Shown: in pieces, positions 13,177 to 24,481 of the stretch
Numbering within the stretch: the first letter of the stretch is position 1
Layout of the letters: the number at the start of each line of letters is the position of its first letter
Assembly (NCBI RefSeq): GCF_003672135.1
Contig: NC_039519.1
Location: 6,882,001-6,946,000 of the forward strand
Direction: 5' to 3'
DNA: 64,000 nucleotides
DNA from: Ooceraea biroi
Taxonomy: Eukaryota > Arthropoda > Insecta > Hymenoptera > Formicidae
Program-made: the position numbers and the translations under genes
Notes under the pieces: generated by a model
What the model was told of the DNA's origin: nothing
Seen by the model: only the letters and a program-made list of their open reading frames with translations
The model's database searches: none

Positions 13177-16100
13177 TTAGTTTTCGTCGGAAGATCCGCT
13201 AGAACTTTCTGGCATCGTGTTGAACCAATTCTCCCGAGCTCCGGCAATCCTAAAGGCAAAGGCACTTCAAAACCTCACCCGGGAATATCCATCCATCAAT
13301 ATAATTCAACGATCGATCTTCCCATATATAATATAACAAGAAGTATAAGATACTATATTATATCGATAAGACGTATTACCTCGTACGTTGGCGTGTACTC
13401 GTCGGCAGTGTAAGTGAAGTTCTATAATACTGTGGTGTGGCACTTGTTTCGTCCGGTCTTCTCTGTAACGTCATCGTTTCGTGAAGAGACGTAACCAGCT
13501 CGTCCTCGTTATCCAAGTAATAGCGAGAGCCCGTCGCGCTCTTGCAGTTCTCGCACTCGCTCCGATAATCGTCCGCATCGTCGTGTAGAGTCGGTAACGC
13601 TTGCATGCTGTAGTTGCACGATTCGAAGCTACCGCTTTCGTTGATCTCGTTAGCTACGCTCAACGAAGGCTGCAAGGGTGAAAAAAAATTAAAAATACTC
13701 CCGCGTTTCCGGTGACATAATTGTAATAAGAATTTTAATAATTTAATTTAATTTAATTTTATATAAATTAACCATCGTCCTACGTACCTTAAAATCGTAC
13801 GTCTTCTCGCACATGGCCACCGTGTCGATCGTATACGTTTCGGGTTGCACTAGACCGGACGCTGACGCTACGGGAGCATCTGTATAAAACGTGTCCGAGT
13901 CTTTGATATTTCTATAATTACTCGGGGCAGTTGCGGATAGTTGTACGGAGTGCGGTAGACCCTGCGGCGCCGCGACGTTGCTCGGTGACAATCGCAGGTA
14001 GTCCTTCGTCGAGCAATCGGTCAGGACGTCCTTCGCTCTGCTGGTGACGTGGGTGGTCAGCGTTCTTGGGATCGTGCGATGGGAAGACACGTCCGAGTTC
14101 GACAGAGTCGCCGATATTGTGAACGCGCCGCCGCCGCCGCCGTTGTCGCCCTGACGCGGAAACATTGCCGCGTGTTGGCGATAACTTTTGGGGATAGTCG
14201 AATGCGATATCGGTAGCAGTGGCTGCGTGACGGTACTGGCCACGCCAGAATGTTGTTGGCTATCATTGAGATGATTCGCCATGCCGACCGATGGGATGAT
14301 GGGCAGATTCTCATACGTGTTTGTTCCCATGGTGAAACTCGTGGTCGAGGTGCTCGTGTTCAGATCGATGGTGGACGTCGCGCTGCTTTGGCTCATTGGT
14401 CGATAATTAGCAGTGTACATGCTGGGACTAGAGAGCGGCCTGCTCGATGAAGACATCAAGGGTGTGCTTATGTGACTATCATTGGATGATGCTTGCATGT
14501 TCACGGTTAATTCGCTTTGCGTCGCGTCAGTGACAATCGCCACGCCCGTGTGATTGTTAGCGTTCGGCATGTAATTATCCGAGAAGTTCATTGACAACAG
14601 CGTATGCGGATTCATCGATAACAACGCCTGTTCCGCCCTTGCGGCGGCTATCGCCTCCTCATAAGGAGGTGGAGCCTCTCCACGCGGGAAATAATTGCTG
14701 CCAGGTGGCTTCCACAGCGAGTAGCCCGTCCCGCAAGGTATGTCATCCATGGGAACCCCATGGGGCAATCCGCTTCTGTCCAAGTATCCCATATTACCTA
14801 AACTTCTTTGGTCCTCTCCAAGTTGTCTGCTTTCCCGGCCTGCCACACAAACTGGTACACCACATACTAGATTTTTATAGCAAAATATTTAATATTTATA
14901 TAGCATAATTAATAGTTATTAAAGTTTATAAAGTACTACTGCATCTGCTTTGGAAAAGTGATAGAAATTTCTGTTCAACAGACAAGTTACAGTCTGCATT
15001 CGGTGGAAACATCGTTACCTTGTATTTTACGTTGGCGCAAACGATGTATCAAGAAAAACAACAGACTTAGTGAAAATATTGCTGTCACAAAACTGGCAAC
15101 CGATCGTAAACCTATATCATAATTTGCGCTTCCATCTATTACGTTGCTTCCCCCTCCGTCAGTTTTGTCGTTAGATAACAATGTGTTGTCCAGACAAATA
15201 AATTCGCAACAGGTATCACCTCGACGGAAGGATTTGCAATTCTCCTGTTGCATAAAAGATATAGATTCTATATAATTCTTCACGCGGCACAAATTGTATT
15301 GATCATTTTAATTTCAGGCGAGTCTAGATACATGAATTGGCAATATTCCGAATATTGGTGCGAAACTTGGATAATTAAATCATGATACCTCAATTACATA
15401 CCTCGATAAATTTGCAAATGAACGCTTTACACAGTGTTGGATTACCATTATCACAAATGCAGAAGGTACACGGTTCAGGTCCAGGAATATAGTGGTAACC
15501 GCTTTCATAAGAACGTCCATGTTGATCTTTACAAGCAACTCTGCCTTCCGCGTGTACTATAAATATTAATACATACTAGTTACTAAGATGAGAAAAAAGA
15601 CAGATGAGTCATAAGATGAAAAAACCAGTTGTCCATAATAGATAATCGCTTTTTTTATGAATATACTTATGAATATAAATTTTATACTGAATTTCTTGTT
15701 CCGACTTCATATGTACTAATTAAATGTTTAGATTTTTTCTAGTTTGCTTTTTAATTATAGATTTGTTAATTATGGGTCAAGTTAAAATAATTAAATAAAA
15801 AAAGGAAATATATAGATATATACACACACACACAATGATTCATGGAACTATAACGATTCATATTTGTTGTTCCATTCAAAATAAGAAAGTGGAGAAGAGG
15901 CAGTGAAATTGTTATCAGTATTACTTTGTCATAAATAATTTTTGTGAATGCAAAGCGATGCATTTGAAAAATGCAACAGTACTTTTTTTAAATAGAGCTC
16001 TATCTAATTTTTTTGGAAAAATCGATTCCAGAATATGCTGTGTAAGAAAGTGTTAGAATAAGATAGCTAAAAATAAATATTGCTATTTAAAAATTTTATC

Positions 16101-16883
16101 TTCAAATTATTAGCACATTGAATTTTTTCTTTTGGTGTTACGGGAAGAAATTATATGAGAGGTATGAAACGGTTACTTTAACAATTCGATTAATAGTTTT
16201 AAAGTTTTAAAATTATTCTCCGTTTTACCTCCCATAGGAAAAGATTGGAGGTCAGTCTTGACACAGATTTAAAGACTTCTGGGACCTATAAAATTCCAGA
16301 TCAGAACGATTAAAATTAATGGACTAAAATGAATAGCTAGCATTGAAGCATTTAGCTGATAAATCTTGCCATCCTCTCTCTTTCTGTACGTGTGTGTGTA
16401 CGTATACATGTATGTATTTTCATTCGCATCACTTGTGAAAAGATCCGAAATGTTATACCCGACTAAAAATTTCACACATGTAAACATTGCATATAAATTC
16501 AATTTATTCTACAAGAATATAGAAATGATCCATGATAATTAACGACGCGATTATATACGCACGTAGCACGCGCACATATTATGCACTTGGCGAGTTATAC
16601 GCGCAGCTTGCGCGCGCGTATGCACTTTTACATAGCATATAGAACTTGCCCTATTTTTCCGATGGCCCTTAAGCGTTCGACTTTGCATGCGGACACAATA
16701 CGCGCTCCGACAATCGATGGCATTATAAATAAAAGGCAAAATAGAACGAAGCACTGACGTACGTGTAATCGCGCTCGTGTCTCTCAATACAACAATCGTG
16801 CAAATGAACTCACCCTTGAGGCGGGTGAGGGTGAACGTGAGGACCGCATAACCGAACAGATTACCGCTGCTGCTGTATCTCAT
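13177..16883 (-). CDS. Single-pass membrane protein with VWFC domain and PPPY tail (DGCR2/IDD-like)
   Basis: Six coding exons join in frame on the minus strand: 16883-16814, 15556-15402, 15244-15019, 14839-13788, 13669-13380 and 13249-13177. They encode about 621 residues. Residues 1-23 look like a signal peptide that ends at the first exon. Residues about 32-93 form one von Willebrand factor C domain with ten cysteines in the family spacing (CKD, CTFCIC, LCK, FICK, ENCK, DTCCEFIC). A membrane span lies at about 123-141 and is followed by the basic stretch HRLRQRK. The roughly 480-residue cytoplasmic tail is rich in Ser and Thr. It has PPPYEEA at about 207-213, a candidate WW-domain ligand of NEDD4-type ligases, and ends in PESSSGSSDEN. 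The overall design resembles vertebrate DGCR2/IDD, but no C-type lectin or LDL-receptor domain is present in this model. Ligand and role are unknown. The split codons match at every junction, so the gene model is stronger than the family name. Confidence 0.75.
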
Positions 16884-17302
16884 TCTGCCTCTGTTATCTC
16901 CTCATAATTCTGGCCTGTCTCGGTGCCCTGACGGCGGCGATCCCTTCCCCGACGGGCCTGTTAATCGGCGTCAGTGAACCGTCAATGCCGCGACGAGCGT
17001 CGGCGATCACATCGCGCTGCCAGCCGTGGGAACGGACACGTTCACGCCGTTACGCGCTCGCTCACTGTCAACTACATCTCCGCGAGAGGCGCATTCATTA
17101 CCCCGCTCCACCTTGGATCACCCTTCGAGGTTGCCCGTGCACGACAAACCCGCGGCAAACACGACCGACTCACACCGACTCCCGGAATGATCGATTAATA
17201 AACGGACGGGCCGTCTCCACGAGCGAGGTTGGCGACTGATCTGCCATCTACGAGCGAGTTGGAAAAACATCGCGAGATCTATCGAATTGGCCGCGTCGGT
17301 CA
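16884..17302 (-). promoter_or_regulatory. GC- and CpG-rich 5' flank of the VWFC membrane-protein gene
   Basis: The 400 bases upstream of the start codon at 16883 are much richer in GC and CpG than the surrounding sequence. This fits a promoter and 5' UTR. No TATA box or defined initiator could be assigned. The open frames here have no homology I recognise. Confidence 0.35.
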
Positions 17303-17310
17303 CGCGTTTG
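17303..17310. repeat. Target-site duplication, left copy
   Basis: CGCGTTTG directly abuts the left terminus of the palindromic element. An identical copy abuts the right terminus at 18747-18754. The perfect 8-bp match defines the insertion. Confidence 0.85.
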
Positions 17311-17579
17311 GGTAATACTTAAGGAGACGGGCTTCCTCACCGATTTCCTTCTAACTTTGCAATATCGTTTATTTTAACGAGAAAATACGATTGCGAGAAA
17401 GAAAATCGTCGCTCTCAACTAGAAAGAAAGTTATCACCTACTGAAAAATGACAGTTTCGGGGTTAGGAAAACTGTCATACCGGCGGCGGTCTACGGGCGT
17501 AGCGCATACTGACCGAGCATGCGCGGTGACGTTAAAGTGCGTGGAATTAGAAATGTTGCGTGATTGTCGCTATCCAATA
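17311..17579 (+). repeat. Left terminal inverted repeat
   Basis: 269 bp. It matches the reverse complement of 18481-18746 with only a handful of substitutions and one 3-bp length difference in a CGG run near 17482. It ends at CTATCCAATA. Confidence 0.88.
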
Positions 17580-17658
17580 AGTAAGTTATTAACAAATCAT
17601 TTAATTTATCGTACTAAAAATTATTTGCTACTAATCTACCCTAATCTGTTATCTGTTA

Positions 17659-18031
17659 ATTCATGTGAAGCGAGGTTCCACGCAAAGCAAGGTTCTACAT
17701 TGTAACTTCCACGCAGTACTTTTGGTCACCTCAAAGTTTTGTTATATTTTTTATGTGGAAGAGTACTAGGTGACGGGCGAAGCCCGTCTCCTCGTGCTCC
17801 TCCACCCAAGCATATACTTTCCCAGTATAAACTTTCTTACTTTAATATTATTAATTTTTTATACTGGGAAAGTATATGCTTGGGTGGAAGAGCACGAGGA
17901 GACGGGCTTCGCCCGTCACTTAGTACTCTTCCACATAAAAAATGTAACAACACTTTCAGGCGACCAAAAGTACTGCGTGGAAGTTATAATGTAGAACTTT
18001 GCTTTGCGTGGGACCTCGCTTCACATGAATT
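17659..18031 (+). repeat. Hairpin unit, copy 1
   Basis: Two arms of about 170 bp, from ATTCATGTGAAGCGAGG inward, pair with each other around a 32-bp loop at 17829-17860. The innermost stem pair is CCCAGTAT/ATACTGGG. The arms differ at several positions, for example TCACC against GGCGA near the flanks, so the stem is not perfect. Confidence 0.85.
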
Positions 18032-18100
18032 GAAGGCCTATTTGGAATCGTACTAATTTGCATTGGAAGTACAATTAGTACGATTCCAAATAGGTCTTCA

Positions 18101-18473
18101 ATTCATGTGAAGCGAGGTTCCACGCAAAGCAAGGTTCTACATTGTAACTTCCACGCAGTACTTTTGGTCGCCTCAAAGTTTTGTTATATTTTTTATGTGG
18201 AAGAGTACTAGGTGACGGGCGAAGCCCGTCTCCTCGTGCTCCTCCACCCAAGCATATACTTTCCCAGTATAAACTTTCTTACTTTAATATTATTAATTTT
18301 TTATACTGGGAAAGTATATGCTTGGGTGGAAGAGCACGAGGAGACGGGCTTCGCCCGTCACTTAGTGCTCTTCCACATAAAAAATATAACAAACCTTTCA
18401 GGCGACCAAAAGTACTGCGTGGAAGTTATAATGTAGAACTTTGCTTTGCGTGGGACCTCGCTTCACATGAATT
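18101..18473 (+). repeat. Hairpin unit, copy 2
   Basis: A direct repeat of the first hairpin unit with few differences and the same loop sequence. It is separated from copy 1 by a palindromic spacer containing GATTCCAAATAGG and its complement. Confidence 0.85.
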
Positions 18474-18480
18474 CAAAACC

Positions 18481-18746
18481 TATTGGATAGCGACAATCAC
18501 GCAACATTTCTAATTCCGCGCACTTTAACGTTACCGCGCATGCTCGGTCAGTATGCGCTACGCCCGTAGACCGCCGGTATGACAGATTTCCTAACCCCGA
18601 AACTGTCATTTTTCAGTAGGTGATAACTTTCTTTCTAGTTGAGAGCGACGATTTTCTTTCTCGCAATCGTATTTTCTCATCAAAATAAACGATATTGCAA
18701 AGTTAGAAGGAAATCGGTGAGGAAGCCCGTCTCCTTAAGTATTACC
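18481..18746 (-). repeat. Right terminal inverted repeat
   Basis: 266 bp, the inverted partner of the left terminal repeat. It ends in GTATTACC directly before the right target copy. Confidence 0.88.
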
Positions 18747-18754
18747 CGCGTTTG
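18747..18754. repeat. Target-site duplication, right copy
   Basis: CGCGTTTG, identical to 17303-17310. Confidence 0.85.
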
Positions 18755-19127
18755 AATGATCGATTATCGATAAGTAGAGAAATCTCTTCTTTTATTTTGA
18801 GCACCTTGTATGTATAATTATTTTTGGAAACTAACGGAAGTTAATCACTTATCGATAGAGATTTTTTTGTTCTCTTAAAATTGTCCACAAATATTTCTCA
18901 GACATCATACAACTAATTAATTAAAATGTATCAGTTTTATGCATAAACTTGCATAACATATTTTTAAATCATTGGTTATCAAGCACACAAAATGGATATC
19001 AAATACAAGTTTTAGCAACTAACCAAGTATGATAACGATAATATAACCGCTCACAAAATGTGATTATTACCGATGAAATATGTCTTGCTTACATATGGGA
19101 CATTTTATAATTTAGACAAATACCATC
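18755..19127. other. Short spacer and probable 5' region of the next gene
   Basis: AT-rich, with no coding exon seen. It contains the 5' flank of the plus-strand gene whose proposed ATG is at 19128. Two copies of TTATCGATA-type sequence occur (18775 and 18849), which may be regulatory or chance. Confidence 0.35.
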
Positions 19128-20496
19128 ATGGCAACAAATAACGCTGCGTCTTCGAACACAAAAGAGGGCAATGTGGAAGCAGAAATCGCCAGAGGTGAGC
19201 AAGACGACGTTTTAGAGGATTATTCAAAATCGACAAAGGCAAAACTTCAGGAAAAACCTCGCTCGAAAGCGTTGGCATCAAAAATCGTGAAAGTAATATA
19301 ATTTAATATTTCAAAATTCTACATAAATAAATAATTCTATAATAAACTCAAAGCAATACGCTCGTTACTGACCTTCCTTACTATATCGCTTCTTTGCACG
19401 GTAATTATTGCACTATTAAATTCCTAATCTCGTTATATAAATAATACCATTTATTTTATAATGAATTGCTTATTTTGCAAATATACACAGCGCGATGTAT
19501 CGCAAACCGCTCCAAAATCCGGATCAGCCCGCATCAAGGAATTGGCGCGGCCAACGAGACAACGCGTGTTGATGACATTGCAGGAGAGAGCATCGACATT
19601 GTCACCGGTGTTCGTGGATAATCTCATCAAAATTATCGAGGCGGAATCCTGCTTAACACCGGAGTAAGAGCATCAACCTATTCTTTCTATCCTAATTTGT
19701 AACCTAATATTTTATCCTAATTAATATTTTATCCTAATTTACTCTTTAAAATTTCAACTCGTTAAATTTTAGATAGTTTTACATGAAGCTTTTATCACAT
19801 ATTTTTTCTCTACAGTTACTTTTCTGACAAATTTGTTTGTTAATTTGTTATAGAGAGGCTGCGCAAGTACTTCGTGAAAAACGCAGATCGCAGAAAGCAA
19901 CACGAGCTCCAGTATCCGTGAAAAAATGGGAAAGAAAGATTGCAAAACTGGATGGGACGGAAGCAACAAGCACGTTGGAGAAGGATGCGACGATGTGCCA
20001 GTATTTAATAGCGGAATGCTTTGTCAGGAGTATTCTGGGATACCAATGTCAATCGCAGAAGAAAGACGTTCGTGAAATCGCGCAAGTAATACTGAAACGT
20101 CTAACGTCTCTCGATGGATACACAGATACTCGAAGCGATGATCGAGCAACGCAGCAGTTGCGCCTGTTAGCTGACATAGTAGCTTGTTGGATAGCTGAAG
20201 TACTTATGGAAGTGGCTGAGACGCGTAAAGAGGCTCTAGAAGAATACCGCGAGAAGAGACGGATGAAAATGATGGAAGCAGATGATGATGATGATCAAAC
20301 GGATAGCAAACCTAATTCGAAGCAAACGGAACGGCAGGAAGTGGCAAATGAGACGGCACAAGAAGCAAAAAATTGGATAAAACGAGAAAATAGTCCACTA
20401 AATGAAAGAGAAATAAAAGATGAAGAAATAAATAAAATCGACGAAAGAGAAGATAAAGAAAACGAGGGGTATAGAGTGAAGATAGAGGAAGAGTAA
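19128..20496 (+). CDS. Uncharacterised charged, helical protein
   Basis: Three exons join in frame: 19128-19292, 19491-19663 and 19854-20496, giving about 326 residues. The start is MATNNAASSNTKEGN. The second exon carries a basic stretch (RIKELARPTRQR). The third holds a predicted helical core with two cysteine-containing segments (MCQYLIAECFVRSILGYQC and LLADIVACWIAEVLMEVAE). The C-terminal 80 residues are low-complexity and very acidic/lysine-rich (MEADDDDDQTD onward, ending VKIEEE). There is no signal peptide or membrane span. The helical core has the regular hydrophobic spacing of a real folded domain, but I do not recognise the family. The compact gene structure and good splice sites argue that it is genuine. 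Confidence 0.65.
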
Positions 20497-21126
20497 ACAA
20501 TAATAGAAAAATTAAACAAATTATTAAATTAATTAAATAAATTGATAGAAGACAAAGAAGAATGATTGATTAGTTCCCAATTCTAACAATAATATTGGAG
20601 AGGGCGTTAGCCATTATAATTTAAAGCAGGAATTTACTTTATCAATGATGATTTTGAAGAAGAATGTAATAAATTCTACCAAGTATAAAATTATTATATC
20701 GAGTAAAGGAAACAATAATAAAATGTATAAAATATAACAAATAATATAAATTTTCTCATTTGGAAAAGGAAACGTAACGATAAGAACATGCTCCGCTAAA
20801 GTTAACCTAGCACGATTCCGATTCCAGTGCATCCTTTCGCGTCATCTCGTTCGCACGTCTATCGAGTACCTTTTCATTGAACCGTCTGTTCGTTGCGTGT
20901 AACGGGCGCTTTCAATTTCAAGAGCGATGATAGCTACGTTACTTATCGATCAAACTATCCTCTCGATATACGATGAGAGAGCAATGTTCACGAACGCGTG
21001 TCGAAAATAACGAGGCAATTTCGCGTCGAGTCGATATTTAATAGTACCCTAGATAAATGGCCGAATTGTTATAGGCAGAAGACAATTATTGATTTAGAAA
21101 GTCAGCATAGACACCGCGGATCGAAC
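20497..21126. other. Spacer and centrin 5' flank
   Basis: AT-rich to about 20,780, then more GC-rich towards the centrin start codon at 21127. No coding exon is seen on either strand. The right half is likely the promoter and 5' UTR of the centrin gene. Confidence 0.4.
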
Positions 21127-21729
21127 ATGGTAATTGATTTCGTAATTGATTGATGCATACTTCGAGAAGTCGTGCATCGCTCGTTGTAGAAACTTTTGTA
21201 ACGATTTTTTTCCCCATAGGCGTCCACATCTAAGAAGCAACCTAGTGGTGCCGTGAGGAAGAAGAATATATTAAAATTCGAATTGACGGAGGAGCAGAAA
21301 GCTGACATAAAAGAAGCTTTCGATCTATTTGATCCGGATGGTACTGGAAAAATTGCTACCAAGGAGCTGAAAGTTGCCTTCAGAGCCCTGGGCTTCGAGC
21401 CAACGAAGGAAGAATTGAGGAAGCTAATAGCAGACGTCGATCCAGACGGTCTTGGCAAGTTGTCCTATGAAGAATTCTTACATTTAATGATGGTAAAGAT
21501 GTCAGAAAAGGATTCAAAGGAGGATGTAATAAGAGCCTTTCGTCTGTTCGATGACGATGACACTGGAAGGATATCCTTCAAAAATTTAAAAAGAGTGGCA
21601 GTTGAATTGGGAGAAAATTTGACCGATGAGGAAATACAAGAGATGATCGATGAAGCGGATAAAGATGGCGATGGAGAGATATCACAGGAAGAATTTCTAA
21701 GGATTATGAAGAAAGCCTGTTTATATTAA
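21127..21729 (+). CDS. Centrin (caltractin)
   Basis: A calcium-binding protein of centrioles and basal bodies. Exon 1 contributes only the ATG (21127-21129, donor GTAATT); exon 2 is 21220-21729. The product is 170 residues, close to the roughly 172 of human centrin-2. A basic N-terminus (ASTSKKQPSGAVRKKN) precedes four EF-hands with loops at about 39-50 (DPDGTGKIATKE), 75-86 (DPDGLGKLSYEE), 112-123 (DDDDTGRISFKN) and 148-159 (DKDGDGEISQEE). All four keep acidic or oxygen ligands, with the third ending in Asn instead of Glu. The ELTEEQKADIKEAFDLFD opening is diagnostic of centrins over calmodulin. Known roles are centriole structure and cilia, plus nucleotide-excision repair and mRNA export through XPC and TREX-2 partners. 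Which paralogue this is cannot be told. Confidence 0.93.
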
Positions 21730-22249
21730 GTTAATGTCAAAGTATAAATGTTTGGACAAGTATGTTGTATTTGTGTGTGTTTAAACGAAAGACTGATAAG
21801 TTATTATGCAACATTATACCATTTTGTTATACTTGTCAAAAATATTTTTTCATTAATTCATATCTCCACATTAATATGTTTAATAATATGTATGTGTATA
21901 TGTGTGCACGCACCATTGATGACATGAAAATAAATAGTATCTTTATTGTAAACATATTTACCTTTTATTTTATTCTTCCACATTTCTCTAAAATTTTATT
22001 TTTCCTCTTTCTTCATGTGAAGTTAATTTTATTTCTCATTTCTAATAAAATATAACAAAAGATAGCTTTATATAACAGTTAATTTCCCTCTTTTATATTG
22101 TCTCACTTGCAGTTTTCTTTATACATATACTTTTTACACAAATATGTAACGTGTATGTGAATATGGTACAGATATTATAATGTAAAAAATGGATGTATAA
22201 TGTAAATCATGATATATAAAATGGATATTATTTTATTTATGAAAAATAT
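21730..22249. other. Convergent 3' UTR region of centrin and the RRP43 gene
   Basis: 520 bases between the two stop codons, strongly AT-rich with several AATAAA-like hexamers (for example near 22043). Nothing else is seen. Confidence 0.5.
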
Positions 22250-23562
22250 TTACGTATCTGTTTCCATATCGTGCACTGCAAGCGTCGAAATAGCAGCGTT
22301 AATTACTGATCTAACTGATTTTGCTCTTGTTCTTGCCATTTCCAATCCTTTGGAAAATAAATTCGCGGAAATTGGGATTCCACCTATTATTAAATTTACA
22401 ATTGTTATTACATGCGATGCATAATTCGGTAATCATTACATTGTACAAAAAGTATAGAAATATAATTCACAGTCTATGCTGTGTATAAATAAAAAATACA
22501 CACCAGGTTTATGCACGTAACAAAAGTTATCTTCGTCGTCTATCGCAATAGAGAATTTTCCTGAAGCTAAATCCTCTTCGTCATCCGTAGGATCAGTTAT
22601 CAGTAGTTGCCTGTTGACGTAAACATGTTAAAAAGGAAAAAAACCACATAAAGATATTTCTTTATCTATATACATATATAAGCCAATCTTATATAAAATC
22701 TTACCTGTCAAATATCGCAAACGAAACAGAAACTGGAAGCGTTCTTACGGTAAATGGAATTTTCTTTTTTGGATGCACAACAATCACTCCCGTTTCCTTA
22801 TTATAGTTCACTTCAGGCAGGGCCACTGTAAGGCAGATTAATTTTTAAATTAATTTTTAAAGTACAATTAATTTTTAAAGTTTTAATTTTTACACTTACA
22901 CGTTTTAAAAGCTGCCATTATTGCTCCGGTACAAACGTCTAGAACTGAGCCGTTGTAATTTAGACACAAAATATCGCAATACAAGACCCATACTAATTTG
23001 CTTTTGCAAATGCAGAGATCCTTCAAGTCAAGCGCGGCTGAATTGTTCAATATGACGTCTATGCACTTGGAAAGGACTTGTGCCTGTTCACCAGGCGGGC
23101 CTGGACGGAACCTTGAGGAACACAGAGGAGACAATTCCACATTTGGCACTACATAACCATGATCTGGAGTGTCCACTTTTGGTGTCGCCAATTCCTAAAA
23201 TATGATGATTTTAACTTCATCATTATTTTGTAAAATTGATAATCAATCTTTTGAGTTAAGTAATGTATAGGTAAAATAAATATGTAATATCAAGGTATAT
23301 TTACAGCTTTAATACCACAAACTGCAGTAGTGTTGCCCAATTTGAAAATCGCTGAACTATCTGCCTGAACAATTGACGAGACGTTCACGCTTACTGGCCG
23401 AAATGACAAGAACTTTCTACCATCTGGCCGAATGCTTTGCTCCTGTAAAAGCCAGATTTTTCATAGAACATTTTTGAATAATATTAATTTTTATTCAGGC
23501 ATATATACATATACAAGATACTTACAAGATGATCCTGTAAATACTTTACAGGATGGATTGTT
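22250..23562 (-). CDS. Rrp43: Exosome complex component RRP43 (EXOSC8)
   Basis: A non-catalytic RNase PH-like subunit of the RNA exosome ring, which degrades and trims RNA in nucleus and cytoplasm. Exons on the minus strand: 23562-23526, 23442-23305, 23194-22900, 22825-22705, 22610-22504 and 22383-22250, about 277 residues in phase throughout. Family landmarks are IRPDGRKF near the start, DHGYVVPNVELSPLCSSRFR, GPPGEQAQV, LCICKSKLVWVLYCDILCLN and FKTLALPEV. The C-terminal helix is FSKGLEMARTRAKSVR. Length and order match human EXOSC8 (276 aa). The first codons are not placed because the first visible exon starts with the third base of a codon. A good candidate is ATGAA at 24380-24376 with donor GTACAC, giving M-K-T-I-H-P. 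An alternative ATG is at 24078, with a donor before GTTCTC. Confidence 0.93.
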
Positions 23563-24059
23563 CTGCAAATATATTTAAATAGCTTGTTTATAGATTGTGA
23601 CTCACTTAGTTGAAATAAAAAGAAAATTATATCTTGCCTAAAAATTTTACAACTTAATTTGTATGTGTCAAATCCAAAAATACTTCTTTATTTGATTTAG
23701 CAAGCAATGGTAAATAAAGTTTTTTACCCATTTTCACAGAAAATGACAAAAGTTTGTTATTGCATACTTTTGTATAATGTTATAAATTTATTTAAAAAAT
23801 AAAATACGCACTTATACTGTACATCCATTTAATTTATATTATATTTTGTCCACTTTCGTTTCTTTAATTTGAATGAACACTTGTTTATCAACCATGTGCC
23901 ACATGCTGGATTTTAATAAAACTATATTTAATAAAACTATATTATTTTGAAGAATAGAAAATTGAATAAAGAATGTGATATTTTACTGTCGCGCTATCTG
24001 TTGAGGTAGTTTGATAACTAAGTGCATTTTTATTGAGTAGTTTAGAGAACCTCAAGTAA

Positions 24060-24480
24060 GAAAAGAGTATGGACATCGTGAATTCGCACCTGATTGGTCT
24101 AGTTTCTAGTGGGATCGAAAATGGCGGAATTGAGGTTTATCAATTAAGGGACTCTATCTAAAATACATCTTTGTAGTGTAAGAGAAGCGACATTGAGGGA
24201 ATATCGTCTGATTGGCCAGGTAAATCACGTGTTGAGCGCCATTTTGTTTGCTACTATAAGTACTTTTATGTACATATTTATTACATATAAGTCACTAGTA
24301 AATCACCAAGAAATTCACAATTTCATTGGTCTAGTAAATTTAGGCAAGAGAGTGACATGACGTATCTACGTGTACTTCATTGCATGACAGTTAGTTTGTG
24401 AAAGCCGTGTATTCTTGCAAGTAATATCGCTCATATTATTTTTGCCGTTTAACTTGTAGACAGGAGAGGTTGCTATTAAA
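24060..24480. promoter_or_regulatory. Divergent promoter region between RRP43 and proteasome alpha-1 genes
   Basis: Three ATTGG pentamers (reverse CCAAT boxes) occur within 240 bp: 24093 (TGATTGGTCT), 24211 (ATTGGCCAGG) and 24325 (ATTGGTCT). Two of them share ATTGGTCTAGT. This is typical of an NF-Y-driven promoter of a housekeeping gene, and may serve both genes. Binding is inferred, not shown. Confidence 0.4.
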
Positions 24481-24481
24481 A

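Larger units (their letters stand above)
17311..18746. mobile_element. 1436-bp nested palindromic DNA element with 8-bp target duplication
   Basis: The element begins GGTAATACTTAAGGAG and ends with the reverse complement. It is flanked on both sides by the same 8-bp target copy. Long terminal inverted repeats (17311-17579 and 18481-18746) are nearly identical. Between them sit two direct copies of a unit of about 373 bp (17659-18031 and 18101-18473), each of which is itself a hairpin with a 32-bp loop. The copies are joined by a further short palindrome (about 18029-18102). Almost the whole element can therefore fold back on itself. The open frames of about 74-110 residues inside are repeats of each other and resemble no transposase, so this is a non-autonomous foldback-type element. 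An 8-bp duplication is known for the hAT, P and Merlin superfamilies. A GG terminus and a long terminal repeat would suit Merlin, but that choice is only a suggestion. Confidence 0.88.

Noticed and set aside
13743..14846. Reading the 1.1-kb minus-strand frame at this position as a stand-alone gene
   Set aside because: Both ends are splice sites in matching phase with neighbouring exons; it is the large cytoplasmic exon of the VWFC membrane protein.
17739..18513. Two similar open frames of about 105-110 residues on the plus strand
   Set aside because: They are copies of the same palindromic repeat, read through arm and loop, with no transposase motif; they are by-products of the mobile element.
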